DNA of 64,000 bases, taken from contig NZ_QAYE01000004.1 in the NCBI RefSeq assembly GCF_003053745.1, positions 62,001 to 126,000 on the forward strand, in the 5' to 3' direction. Both the position numbers and the translations under genes were made by a program. The stretch is from Sphingomonas faeni. GTDB taxonomy: Bacteria > Pseudomonadota > Alphaproteobacteria > Sphingomonadales > Sphingomonadaceae. Positions 16,979-26,291 of this stretch are shown here, in pieces (position 1 is the stretch's first letter; every line of letters starts with the position of its first letter). The notes under the pieces are model-generated. The model worked only from the letters and a program-made list of their open reading frames with translations. It was not told the DNA's origin and ran no database searches.

Positions 16979-18205
16979 ATGCTTAACATGCAGCAATTGA
17001 ACCTCAAGGGATCGGTGGCGCTCTTCGCGCTCGCCCTGCTGTCGGCTTGCGGCAAGGAGCAGGCTCCGCCGCCTCCGCCCACACCGACCGTCGGCGTCGT
17101 CACGGTCGGCGAGGAAGCGGTCGTCCTCACCTCCGAGCTTCCCGGCCGTATCGCCGCGGTAGAGACCTCGGAGGTCCGTCCGCAGGTCAGCGGCGTAGTC
17201 CGCGATCGCCTCTTCACCGAGGGTGCGATGGTCAGCAAGGGCCAGGTGCTCTACGCGATCGAGGACGCCCCCTACCGCGCGGCGCTCGCCAGCGCGCAGG
17301 GCCAGCTCGGCGCGGCCCAGTCGCAGATCAATGCGACCCGTCTTCAGGCGCAGCGCTACGGCCAGCTCGTACAGCTGAACGCAGTCAGCAAGCAGGAAGC
17401 AGACAACGCAAACGCCTCCGCACAACAGGCTCGTGCCAATGTTGCAGCGCAGCAGGCAGCGGTCCAGTCGGCCCGCGTCAACCTTGGTTTCACGCGGATC
17501 AAGGCGCCGATCTCGGGCCGCATCGGCCGGTCGTTGGTGACCGTCGGTGCGCTGGTCCAGATGGGCCAGACCGATCCGCTCGCGACGATCCAGCGCACCA
17601 ACACCGTGTATGTCGACGTCGTCCAGTCGGCGGCGCAGCTGCTCGATCTCAAGCAGGCGATGGCGACCGGCGGCGTGACCCGCGGCGACGGCAGTGCGCG
17701 CGTCCAGCTGATCCTTCCTAACGGCACGACCTATCCGATCGAGGGGCGCCTCCAGTTCGCCGAAGTCACGGTCGACCAGACCACCGGCGCGGTGACGCTG
17801 CGCGCGAGCTTCCCGAACCCCAACGGCCTGTTGCTGCCGGGCATGTACGTCCGCGCCAAGCTGGTCGAGGGCACGCGTCGCCAGGCGATCATGGCGCCGA
17901 CTGCGGGCATCACGCGCGATCCGCGCGGCGGCGCGACCGCTCTGGTCGTCAACGCGCAGAACAAGGTCGAGCAGCGTAATGTCACCACCGATCGCGTGAT
18001 CGGCGACAAGTGGATCGTCACCAGCGGCCTGAAGCCCGGCGACAAGCTGATCGTCGAGGGCCTGCTCAACCTGCGTCCCGGCGCGACCGTCAAGCCTGCC
18101 GCCCCGCAGCAGGTCGCCAAGCCCGCTGGCGCGCCTGGCGCTGCACCCGGAGGCGGCGACGCGTCCGGTGCGACCAGCAACAGTTCCGCGCAGGCCGGGA
18201 AGTAA
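16979..18205 (+). CDS. RND efflux periplasmic adaptor lipoprotein (AcrA/MexA type)
   Basis: Membrane-fusion protein linking the inner-membrane pump to the outer-membrane channel. A short signal ends in the lipobox LLSAC, so it is lipid-anchored, followed by a Pro-rich linker. Then come the barrel-sandwich/lipoyl halves (VRPQVSGVVRDRLFTEGAMVSKGQVLYAIE and the later FTRIKAPISGRIGRSLVTVGALV), a helical hairpin between them (about 100-165), beta-barrel, membrane-proximal domain and a low-complexity Pro/Ala/Gly tail. Start at ATG 16979 or 16988; 408 residues from the first. It lies six bases upstream of the permease. Confidence 0.93.
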   Translation: MLNMQQLNLKGSVALFALALLSACGKEQAPPPPPTPTVGVVTVGEEAVVLTSELPGRIAAVETSEVRPQVSGVVRDRLFTEGAMVSKGQVLYAIEDAPYRAALASAQGQLGAAQSQINATRLQAQRYGQLVQLNAVSKQEADNANASAQQARANVAAQQAAVQSARVNLGFTRIKAPISGRIGRSLVTVGALVQMGQTDPLATIQRTNTVYVDVVQSAAQLLDLKQAMATGGVTRGDGSARVQLILPNGTTYPIEGRLQFAEVTVDQTTGAVTLRASFPNPNGLLLPGMYVRAKLVEGTRRQAIMAPTAGITRDPRGGATALVVNAQNKVEQRNVTTDRVIGDKWIVTSGLKPGDKLIVEGLLNLRPGATVKPAAPQQVAKPAGAPGAAPGGGDASGATSNSSAQAGK

Positions 18206-18211
18206 CCGCCC

Positions 18212-21200
18212 ATGTCACGCTATTTCATCGATCGACCCATCTTCGCATGGGTCATCGCCATCATCCTGATGCTGGCCGGCATCCTCGCGATCCGGTCGCT
18301 GCCGATCGCGCAGTTCCCTGAGATCGCCGCCCCCAAGGTGACGGTCGCGACGTCCTATCCGGGCGCCGACGCGCAGACGCTCGAGAACACGACGACGCAG
18401 ATCATCGAGCAGCAGATGAAGGGCATCGACAACCTTCGCTACTTCGCCTCGACGTCGGACGGCTCGGGCAACCTCGCGATCACGCTCACCTTCGAGCAGG
18501 GCACCGACCCGGACATCGCGCAGGTCCAGGTGCAGAACAAGCTGCAACAGGCGACGCCGCTCCTGCCGCAGGAAGTGCAGCAGGCCGGTCTCCGCGTTAC
18601 CAAGGCGACCGCCAACTTCCTGCTCATCATCGCCGCCTATTCGGAAAACGGCGACCACGACCAGGTCGATCTCGGCGACATGATCGCGTCGAAGCTCCAG
18701 GATCCGCTCAGCCGCATCAAGGGCGTCGGCGACACGCAGGTGTTCGGTGCGCAATATTCGATGCGGATCTGGGTCGACCCCTTCAAGATGTCGAACCTCG
18801 GCGTTACGGTCACCGACATCACCTCCGCCCTGACCGCGCAGAACGCACAGGTCTCGGCGGGGCAAGTCGGCAGTCTGCCCGCGGTGAAGGGTCAGTCGCT
18901 CAACGCCACCGTGACCGCGCAGTCGCGCCTCCAGACGCCGGAGCAGTTCCGCGCGATCATCGTCCGCTCGGCGACCAGCGGCGCGACCGTGCGCCTGTCG
19001 GACGTCGCCCGCGTCGAGATGGGTTCGGAGAACTACAGCTTCCAGGCACGCTATAACGGCAAGCAGGCGGCAGGTTTCGGCGTGAAGCTGGCACCGGGTG
19101 CCAACGCGCTCGATACCGTCAAGCTGGTGAAGGCCGAGGTCAACCGGATCGCCAAGCAGTTCCCGCCCGACGTGAAGGTTGCGTTCCCGATCGACAACTC
19201 GACGTTCGTGCGGCTTTCGGTCGAGCAGGTCATCCACACGCTGATCGAGGCGATCGTCCTCGTCTTCCTCGTGATGTTCCTGTTCCTCCAGAATTTCCGT
19301 GCCACCTTGATCCCGACGATCGCGGTCCCGGTCGTGCTGCTCGGCTCGCTCGCCGTGCTCCAGGTCGCGGGGTTCACGATCAACACGCTGACCTTGTTCG
19401 GCATGGTGCTGGCGATCGGCCTGCTCGTCGATGACGCGATCGTCGTCGTCGAGAACGTCGAGCGCCTGATCCAGGAGGAAGGGCTCTCCCCCAAGGAAGC
19501 CGCCAAAAAGTCGATGGACGAGATCAGCGGCGCGCTGGTCGGCATCGGCCTCGTTCTGTCGGCGGTGTTCCTGCCGATGGCGTTCTTCAGCGGCTCGACC
19601 GGCGTGATCTTCCGGCAGTTCTCGATCACCATCGTGTCGTCGATGGCGCTTTCGGTGCTGGTCGCGTTGATCCTGACGCCCGCGCTCTGCGCGACGATCC
19701 TGAAGCCTGCCAAGGAAGGCCATAGCGAAAAGAAGGGCTTCTTCGGCTGGTTCAACCGCACCTTCGACAAGGGCGTCGGCAAGTATGGTAACGGCCTGCG
19801 CCGCGTCGAGAAGGGCTGGGTCCGCACGATGCTGGTCTATGCCGTAATCGTCGTCGCGATGGCCTTCATCTTCGTCCGCCTGCCGTCGGGCTTCCTCCCC
19901 GAGGAAGATCAGGGCGTGATGTTCGCACAGGTCTCGATGCCGTCGGGTACGCCGATGGAGGAGACCGCCCGGACGATGGACAAGGTCCGCGATCACTTCA
20001 TGATCGACGAGAAGGCCAACACCGCGGGCATCTTCACGATCAGCGGCTTCGGCTTCGTCGGCCAGGGCCAGAATGTCGGCATCGCCTTCATCCAGCTGAA
20101 GCCCTGGGAAGATCGTAGCGGCAAGGAGAACGGCGTCGCGGCGGTCGCGGCACGCGCCAACCAGGCGCTCGCCGGGATCCGGGCCGGCATGGTGATCGGC
20201 TTCGTGCCGCCCGCCGTGCAGGAACTGGGCAACGCCAACGGCTTCGACTTCATGCTGAAGGACAATGCCGGCGTCGGTCACGAGAAACTGCTCGAAGCGC
20301 GCAACATGCTGCTCGGCATGGCCAGCCAGGACAAGCGCCTGATGCAGGTCCGTCCGAACGGCCTGGAGGATGCGCCACAGCTGAAACTGAACGTCGACCA
20401 GGCGCAGGCGGGCGCTCTCGGCCTCAGCCAGCAGGACATCAACACCACCGTCAGCACCGCGTTCGGTGGCGCCTACATCAACGACTTCATCGACCGCGGT
20501 CGCGTGAAGAAGGTGTTCGTGCAGGCCGACGCACCGTTCCGCACGACGCCCGCCGATCTCGGCAACTTCTACGTCCGCGGCACGACCAGCAACGCGATGG
20601 CGCCGTTCTCGTCCTTCTCGACAACGAGCTGGAACTACGGTCCCTCACGCCTCGAACGGTACAACGGCGTAGCCTCGTTCGAGATCATGGGCTCGCCGGC
20701 GCCCGGCGTCAGCAGCGGTACCGCGATCAAGGCGATGGAGGAGATGGCGGCCAAGCTGCCCCCCGGCATCGGCTATGAGTGGACCGGGCTCAGCTACGAG
20801 GAAAACCTGTCTGGCGGCCAGTCGACCACGGTCTATGCGCTGTCGCTGCTGATCGTGTTCCTCTGCCTGGCCGCACTGTACGAGAGCTGGTCGATCCCGA
20901 TCGCCGTCCTGCTGGTGGTGCCGCTCGGCGTTCTCGGCGCGGTCGGCGCGGCGATGATCTTCGGGCTGAACAACGACATCTACCTCCAGGTCGGGCTGAT
21001 CACGACGATCGGTGTGGCGGCGAAGAACGCGATCCTGATCGTCGAGTTCGCCGAGGAGAAGATGGGCGACGGGATGAACGCGGCCGATGCCGCGGTCGAG
21101 GCGGCCAAGCTTCGCCTTCGCCCGATCCTGATGACGTCGTTCGCGTTCATCTTCGGCGTGTTGCCGCTCGCACTGTCGAGCGGTGCCGGTGCCGGTGGCC

Positions 21201-21421
21201 AGAACGCGATCGGCTGGGCGGTGGTCGGCGGCATGCTGTCCGCGACCGTCCTCGCGATCTTCTTCGTGCCGCTGTTCTTCCTGCTCGTGAAGCGCGTCTT
21301 CAAGCAGGACAAGGCCGGCTCGGGGCAAGACCGCGACCAGGTGCCCGACCACGACGACACCCGTGACGACAACCGTGACGGCGGCCATCCGCCCCACGAC
21401 CAGCGGCCGCAGGAGGCCTGA
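18212..21421 (+). CDS. RND multidrug efflux permease (AcrB/MexB type, HAE1)
   Basis: Proton-driven trimeric pump, 1069 residues, 12 transmembrane helices. The N-terminus MSRYFIDRPIFAWVIAIILMLAG is canonical; the TM4 proton-relay motif GLLVDDAIVVVEN carries both aspartates. The porter/docking domains lie in two large periplasmic loops, and GVAAKNAILIVEFAEE marks TM10-11 with the conserved Lys. The C-terminus after TM12 is unusually long and hydrophilic, rich in Asp, Arg and His. Second gene of the adaptor-pump-channel operon. Confidence 0.96.
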   Translation: MSRYFIDRPIFAWVIAIILMLAGILAIRSLPIAQFPEIAAPKVTVATSYPGADAQTLENTTTQIIEQQMKGIDNLRYFASTSDGSGNLAITLTFEQGTDPDIAQVQVQNKLQQATPLLPQEVQQAGLRVTKATANFLLIIAAYSENGDHDQVDLGDMIASKLQDPLSRIKGVGDTQVFGAQYSMRIWVDPFKMSNLGVTVTDITSALTAQNAQVSAGQVGSLPAVKGQSLNATVTAQSRLQTPEQFRAIIVRSATSGATVRLSDVARVEMGSENYSFQARYNGKQAAGFGVKLAPGANALDTVKLVKAEVNRIAKQFPPDVKVAFPIDNSTFVRLSVEQVIHTLIEAIVLVFLVMFLFLQNFRATLIPTIAVPVVLLGSLAVLQVAGFTINTLTLFGMVLAIGLLVDDAIVVVENVERLIQEEGLSPKEAAKKSMDEISGALVGIGLVLSAVFLPMAFFSGSTGVIFRQFSITIVSSMALSVLVALILTPALCATILKPAKEGHSEKKGFFGWFNRTFDKGVGKYGNGLRRVEKGWVRTMLVYAVIVVAMAFIFVRLPSGFLPEEDQGVMFAQVSMPSGTPMEETARTMDKVRDHFMIDEKANTAGIFTISGFGFVGQGQNVGIAFIQLKPWEDRSGKENGVAAVAARANQALAGIRAGMVIGFVPPAVQELGNANGFDFMLKDNAGVGHEKLLEARNMLLGMASQDKRLMQVRPNGLEDAPQLKLNVDQAQAGALGLSQQDINTTVSTAFGGAYINDFIDRGRVKKVFVQADAPFRTTPADLGNFYVRGTTSNAMAPFSSFSTTSWNYGPSRLERYNGVASFEIMGSPAPGVSSGTAIKAMEEMAAKLPPGIGYEWTGLSYEENLSGGQSTTVYALSLLIVFLCLAALYESWSIPIAVLLVVPLGVLGAVGAAMIFGLNNDIYLQVGLITTIGVAAKNAILIVEFAEEKMGDGMNAADAAVEAAKLRLRPILMTSFAFIFGVLPLALSSGAGAGGQNAIGWAVVGGMLSATVLAIFFVPLFFLLVKRVFKQDKAGSGQDRDQVPDHDDTRDDNRDGGHPPHDQRPQEA

Positions 21422-21426
21422 TCCAG

Positions 21427-22923
21427 ATGTTCTCGACCAAGATCTCCAGCCGCACCGCGCTCACGTTCGCTGCCGGGCTCACGCTCGCCGGGTGCAATCT
21501 CGCCCCCAAATACGTCCGCCCGGAGCTTCCCGTGGCGCCGAGCGGACCGATCGGGCCAGCCTATTCGGCCGGCAACGCCGCGAACGCGATCGTACCGGCG
21601 GACACCGCGTGGGAGGCGTTCTTCACGGACGACCGTCTGCGCGGCGTGATCCGCCTCGCGCTCGACAATAACCGCGACGTCCGCATCGCGGTCGCCAATG
21701 TCGCGCAGGCGCGCGCGCAATACCGCGTCCAGCGCGCGGATCTGTTCCCTACGCTTGGCGCGACCGGCAGCGCGACCTACCAGAAGTCGCCGTTCAACGC
21801 GGTCGGCGGCGGTGGCGTCGGCGGCGGCACGGGTGGCGGTGGCACGGGTGGCGTTGGCGGAGGAACCGGCGCAGGCGCGGTGGCCGGCAGCGGTCGTATC
21901 GACATCTACTCGGCCAATGTCGGCGTTTCGGCTTGGGAGATCGATCTCTTCGGCCGCATCCGCAACCTGACGCAGGCACAGCAGGAAGCGTATTTCGCGG
22001 CGGAGGAAAACCGCAACGCAGCCCAGGTCTCGCTGATCTCGGAAACAGCGACCGCGTGGCTGACGATGGCCGCGGACCAGGACCGTCTCAAGATCGCGCA
22101 GGATACCGAGCGCGCGTTCGGCCAGACGCTGAAGCTCACGCAGGATCGTTTCCGCATCGGCATCGCCTCCGAACTCGAAGTGCGTCAGGCGCGCACCACC
22201 TATGATCAGGCGCGCTCGGACATTGCCGACGCGACCACGCTGATCGCGCAGGACCAGAACGCGCTCAACCTGCTCGCCGGGACGACCGTGACGCCGGAGC
22301 TGCTCCCCGCGCGGATGCCGGACAAGACGCCGACGCTGGAGAATCTGCCAGCCAACCTGTCGTCGGAGGTGCTGTTGCGCCGTCCGGACGTCGCCGCGGC
22401 CGAGCATAATCTGATCGCCGCCAACGCGAACATCGGCGCGGCGCGCGCGGCATTCTTCCCGAACATCTCGCTGACCGCAGCGTTCGGCACGCTCAGCCTC
22501 GGCCTGTCGAACCTGTTCGGCAGCGGCAGCCAGCAATGGTCGGTCGCGCCGTCGATCACGCAGCCGATCTTCGATTTCGGCCGCAACAAGGGTAACCTGC
22601 AATACGCCAAGGCGACGCGCGACGCGATGCTGGCCACGTACGAGAAGAGTATCCAGACCGGCTTCCGCGAGGTCGCCGACGCGCTGGCGCGCCGTGGCAC
22701 GATCAACAGCCAGCTCGAGGCGCAGACGTCGCTGCGTGATAATGCGGCGGGTGCGTACAATCTGTCGCAGCTCCGCTTCCGCGCCGGGATCGACCCGTTC
22801 CTGAACACGCTCGATTCGCAGCGCGCACTCTACACCGCGCAACAGAGCCTGCTCGCGACACGCCTGGTCCGCGACAGCAACGCGGTCGAACTCTACCGCT
22901 CGCTCGGCGGTGGCCTGAAGTAA
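21427..22923 (+). CDS. outer-membrane efflux lipoprotein (OprM/NodT family)
   Basis: Channel of the tripartite pump, 498 residues. The signal ends in the lipobox TLAGC followed by NLAPKYVRPELP, the family's usual start. Two outer-membrane-efflux repeats follow, with VSAWEIDLFGRIRN and RPDVAAAEHNLIAANANIGAARAAFFPNISL as family signatures. Between the first helices and the WEIDLFGR strand lies a Gly-rich insert of about 30 residues (DNA about 21800-21890, GGC/GGT-rich), which by comparison with OprM should be the first extracellular loop. It starts 5 bases after the pump gene. Followed by an inverted repeat. Confidence 0.94.
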   Translation: MFSTKISSRTALTFAAGLTLAGCNLAPKYVRPELPVAPSGPIGPAYSAGNAANAIVPADTAWEAFFTDDRLRGVIRLALDNNRDVRIAVANVAQARAQYRVQRADLFPTLGATGSATYQKSPFNAVGGGGVGGGTGGGGTGGVGGGTGAGAVAGSGRIDIYSANVGVSAWEIDLFGRIRNLTQAQQEAYFAAEENRNAAQVSLISETATAWLTMAADQDRLKIAQDTERAFGQTLKLTQDRFRIGIASELEVRQARTTYDQARSDIADATTLIAQDQNALNLLAGTTVTPELLPARMPDKTPTLENLPANLSSEVLLRRPDVAAAEHNLIAANANIGAARAAFFPNISLTAAFGTLSLGLSNLFGSGSQQWSVAPSITQPIFDFGRNKGNLQYAKATRDAMLATYEKSIQTGFREVADALARRGTINSQLEAQTSLRDNAAGAYNLSQLRFRAGIDPFLNTLDSQRALYTAQQSLLATRLVRDSNAVELYRSLGGGLK

Positions 22924-22948
22924 GGCCCGCTTCCAACGGCATGACCTG

Positions 22949-23056
22949 CCCCCCTCCCTGGAAGGGAGGGGCTGGGGGTGGGTAGGCCTGCTAGTGTCGC
23001 GACGTCTGGACAGATCGAAACCGACCCACCCCGAACCCCTCCCTTTCAGGGAGGGG
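22949..23056. repeat. inverted repeat (class 5 variant)
   Basis: The left arm contains the hairpin CCCCTCCCTGGAAGGGAGGGG followed by CTGGGGGTGGGT; the right arm ACCCACCCCGAACCCCTCCC and a second hairpin CCCTCCCTTTCAGGGAGGGG close it. It lies between the convergent efflux operon and the reductase gene and may end transcription from both. Confidence 0.75.
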
Positions 23057-23066
23057 CGAGAAGGTC

Positions 23067-23687
23067 CTAGTTCGCCGGCTCGGACAACGGCGCGAACCGC
23101 GCAACCTGCCGCCCGACCAGCCGCAACTGCTCGAGCACCGCAGGATCGCTCGCCCCGCCCTCGTCGTCGAACTTCGTCACCTGCGTATTGATCGCGGCGG
23201 CAAACGGCGTCGGCCACCCGCGCAACGCATGGACGATCGAGCGCAACGCCGCGATCGTGCTCCCCGTCGCCTGCCAGCCGTACGCCGTGGCGATCAGTCC
23301 GACCGGCATGTCCGCCAGATACGGGCGTTCGTCGCGCGACGTCTCCTCCAGCAGGTCGAGCGCGTTCTTGACCACGCCCGAGATGCTGCCGTGATAGCCC
23401 GGGCTTGCGATGATCACCGCCGATGCACCACGTACGGCTTCCACGAACGCCTGCTCGTCCGCTGTCCGCGTGGTCGCCTTCGGATCGTACAGCGGCAGCC
23501 GCGCCATGTCGGCACCGCCGAACATCTGCGTGCGATAGCCCTGCTTCTCGACCGCATCGAGCGCGATCCGCAACGCGCGCTCGGTCGACGAGACGCCGCC
23601 GATCGTGCCGCCTATGCCGACGACCAGCGGCAGAACGGCGGGAAGAGTGCCGGAAGCGGCCACGGTTTTATCCTGTTCGAACGTCAT
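23067..23687 (-). CDS. NADPH-dependent FMN reductase
   Basis: 206 residues of flavodoxin-like fold: PLVVGIGGTIGGVSSTERAL for the phosphate loop near the N-terminus (about 20-40), then ADMARLPLYDP and the SPGYHGSISGVVKNALDLLE signature (about 96-115) found in SsuE/MsuE-type and ArsH-like flavin reductases. It would supply reduced FMN to a monooxygenase, but no partner is adjacent, so the partner is unknown. An N-terminal extension of about 15 residues suggests that the true start may be a little downstream. Confidence 0.82.
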   Translation of the reverse strand: MTFEQDKTVAASGTLPAVLPLVVGIGGTIGGVSSTERALRIALDAVEKQGYRTQMFGGADMARLPLYDPKATTRTADEQAFVEAVRGASAVIIASPGYHGSISGVVKNALDLLEETSRDERPYLADMPVGLIATAYGWQATGSTIAALRSIVHALRGWPTPFAAAINTQVTKFDDEGGASDPAVLEQLRLVGRQVARFAPLSEPAN

Positions 23688-23865
23688 GGGATGCTCTTTC
23701 CCGTTTCGTCGCGCGATGACAACAGCTTCGGTCGGTTCTCGTCCCGCGAACGTCGTGCCGCTGTCGCTAAGCCCCTGTACACGTTAAGCATGCGCAGGAA
23801 CGAACGGCGTAAGCACAGACTTGCCCGAGCTGTCATAGAACGATAATACACCTGAAGTCCGCCGC

Positions 23866-26043
23866 TTGGCCGACCCGCTGGAACGACCGATGCGCCCCGA
23901 TCCCTTCGACACCAACCGTTCCGGCTCCAGCGGCGATCGCGAGCCCTACGCCTATGAGCGCGAGCGGCTGATCACCGAACGCGAGCGCCTGCGTCAGAAA
24001 TACGAAGCCGAGCGGGACGGCGAAGATCCCGCCCCGTATGATCGCGACTTCGGCGCGGCCTACGCCACCCCCAGCGCGCCACGACGCAAGCGCCCGATCG
24101 GTCGCTGGATCCTGCGCGGAGCGGGGATCGGCATCGTCCTGCTGGTGATCGCAATCATCTGGCTGGCGATCACCGCGCCGCTGTCAAAGTCGCTCCAGCC
24201 GCCGACCCCGCCCTCGATAACGCTCACCGCGGACGACGGCACGCCGATCGCGCGACGCGGCGCGATCATCGGCAAGTCGGTCGATGCCTCGAAGCTCCCG
24301 CCCCACGTCACGCAGGCGTTCCTCGCGATCGAGGACCGGCGCTTCTATTCGCACTGGGGCGTCGATCCGCGCGGCATCGCGCGCGCGGCATGGGCGAACA
24401 TGGGCTCGGGCGGCGTCCGCCAGGGCGGCTCGACGATCACGCAACAGCTCGCGAAGAACGCGTTCCTCGATTCGGACCGCACCGCGACGCGGAAAATCCG
24501 CGAGGCGATGATCGCGTTCTGGCTCGAGGCGTGGCTGTCGAAGAACGAGATCCTCTCGCGCTATCTCTCGAACGTCTATTTCGGGGACAACACCTACGGG
24601 ATCAGCGCCGCCGCCAAGCATTATTTCGGCCGCACCCCCGACAAGCTCAACGTCGGCCAGGCGGCGATGCTCGCCGGTCTGGTCAAGGCGCCATCGCGCC
24701 TCGCCCCCACGTCGAACCTCGAAGGCGCGCGCAAGCGGGAGGCCGTGGTGGTCAGCGCGATGGTCGACGCGGGCTTCCTCACCAAGGCGGAGGGCGACGC
24801 GGTCCAGCCGCAGCGCGTGCTCGGCAGCCGTCCGTCGCAGCTCCCCAACGGCACCTATTTCGCCGACTGGATCCTCCCCGAAGCGCGCGACCAAGCCGGC
24901 GAGATCAAGACCGAGGCGACCGTCCAGACGACACTCGACCCGCGGTTACAGCGCGCAGCAGAACGCACCATAGCGCGCGCGGGTCTGCGTCAGGCACAGG
25001 TCGCACTGGTGGCGATGCGTCCCGATGGCCGCGTCGTCGCGATGATCGGCGGCAAGAACTACGCGAAAAGCCCGTTCAACCGCGCGACGCAGGCCCGGCG
25101 CCAGCCCGGCTCGACCTTCAAGCTGTTCGTCTACCTCGCCGCGATGCGGCAGGGGCTGACGCCCGATTCGACGATCGAGGACCGCCCGGTCACGATCGGC
25201 GACTGGACGCCGAAGAACAGCGACGGCCGCTATCAGGGGACGATCACGCTCCGCCAGGCGTTCGCGCGCTCCTCCAACGTCGCCGCAGCACGTCTCACGC
25301 AACAGGTCGGCGTCAAGGCGGTGATCAAGGCGGCGCGCGATCTCGGCATCTCGACGCCAATCCCGAGTGAGGCGACGATCGGCCTCGGCACCTCGACGGT
25401 GTCGCTGCTCGAACTGACCGCCGCCTATGCCGCGATCGCGCGCGAGCAATATCCGGTCCAGCCGCGCGGTCTCGCCGACGTCCGCGAGAAGGGCTGGTAC
25501 CAGTCGCTGACGGGTGGCGCGACCGAGATGCCGAGCAAGATCCACGACGAGATGCTCGACCTGCTGGCGGCTTCGATCCGCACCGGCACCGGGCGCGGCG
25601 CGAACCTGACGGTCGACGCGTTCGGCAAGACCGGCACGACCTCGGACAACAAGGACGCGCTGTTCGTCGGCTTCGCGCGCGATCTGGTGGTCGGCGTATG
25701 GGTCGGCAACGATGACAATTCGTCGAACCCCGGCCTGTCGGGCGGCGGTATCCCCGCACGGATCTGGCGCGACTTCATGCAAAGCGCGCTGGGCATCGCA
25801 CCGATCGCTGCGCCGGCGCCCGCTGTCGAGGAAGTCGATCCTGACGCACTGCCGGCGGAAGACCAGGAGAATTCCATTCTGCCGTTGGGCGGGGAGATCG
25901 AAGGAATGGGCTTCAACCTGAAGATGGGCGAGGACGGCACCATCTCCGTCGGCCCCTCCCGCCGCGACCGCCAGGAAGGCCCGCCCCCCCGCGACGATCG
26001 CCGACCGCCGGAGGAAGAACAAGGGCCCGACGATGGGCAGTAG
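23866..26043 (+). CDS. bifunctional penicillin-binding protein 1A
   Basis: Class A PBP, about 725 residues. A cytoplasmic charged N-terminus (to about 75), one transmembrane helix (about 80-105), GT51 glycosyltransferase domain with AIEDRRFYSHWGVD, GGSTITQQLAKN and RKIREAMIAFWLE, then a transpeptidase domain with SxxK in RQPGSTFKLF, SSN in RSSNVAAARL and KTG in GKTGTTSDNKDALFVGF. An acidic, Pro/Arg-rich tail follows. The TTG at 23866 gives MADPLERPMRP; an ATG eight codons later is the alternative. Polymerises and crosslinks peptidoglycan in the periplasm. Confidence 0.93.
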   Translation: MADPLERPMRPDPFDTNRSGSSGDREPYAYERERLITERERLRQKYEAERDGEDPAPYDRDFGAAYATPSAPRRKRPIGRWILRGAGIGIVLLVIAIIWLAITAPLSKSLQPPTPPSITLTADDGTPIARRGAIIGKSVDASKLPPHVTQAFLAIEDRRFYSHWGVDPRGIARAAWANMGSGGVRQGGSTITQQLAKNAFLDSDRTATRKIREAMIAFWLEAWLSKNEILSRYLSNVYFGDNTYGISAAAKHYFGRTPDKLNVGQAAMLAGLVKAPSRLAPTSNLEGARKREAVVVSAMVDAGFLTKAEGDAVQPQRVLGSRPSQLPNGTYFADWILPEARDQAGEIKTEATVQTTLDPRLQRAAERTIARAGLRQAQVALVAMRPDGRVVAMIGGKNYAKSPFNRATQARRQPGSTFKLFVYLAAMRQGLTPDSTIEDRPVTIGDWTPKNSDGRYQGTITLRQAFARSSNVAAARLTQQVGVKAVIKAARDLGISTPIPSEATIGLGTSTVSLLELTAAYAAIAREQYPVQPRGLADVREKGWYQSLTGGATEMPSKIHDEMLDLLAASIRTGTGRGANLTVDAFGKTGTTSDNKDALFVGFARDLVVGVWVGNDDNSSNPGLSGGGIPARIWRDFMQSALGIAPIAAPAPAVEEVDPDALPAEDQENSILPLGGEIEGMGFNLKMGEDGTISVGPSRRDRQEGPPPRDDRRPPEEEQGPDDGQ

Positions 26044-26110
26044 AACCCTGATCGGCACCATCCGTCACTCAGCACCACTTCAGAGATTAGGCACCACCCC
26101 CAGCTATTAG

Positions 26111-26216
26111 GCACCACCCCGGCGGAGGCCGGGGCCCAATTGGAAAGGTCGCGGTAACGACGCGCAGCCTTCGCCACCTGCCGCCCCCAATTGGGCCCCG
26201 GCCTTCGCCGGGGTGG
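26111..26216. repeat. inverted repeat with conserved interior (class 2)
   Basis: Second copy of the element described at 11563. Left arm GCACCACCCCGGCGGAGG, interior TTGGAAAGGTCGCGGTAACG, right arm CCTTCGCCGGGGTGG. Immediately to its left the first 15 bases of the element occur twice in tandem (ATTAGGCACCACCCC at 26086 and 26106), with a shorter CAGCACCACTT at 26070. Confidence 0.85.
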
Positions 26217-26291
26217 AAGAGCAGCTTTGATGTGCGTCTGAGCGGCCTCACCCCCGTTGACGCCACCACCGCATCGCAGCATGTCTCACGC

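Noticed and set aside
18215..20281. Very long open frame (about 690 codons) antisense to the RND permease gene
   Set aside because: It is rich in Arg, Asp, His and Gly with no domain pattern, and exactly mirrors the third-position GC of the clearly real pump gene. Long antisense frames are expected at this GC content.
20980..23217. Long minus-strand open frame across the permease end and OprM gene
   Set aside because: Arg/Ala/Gly-rich nonsense translation antisense to two well-supported efflux genes.
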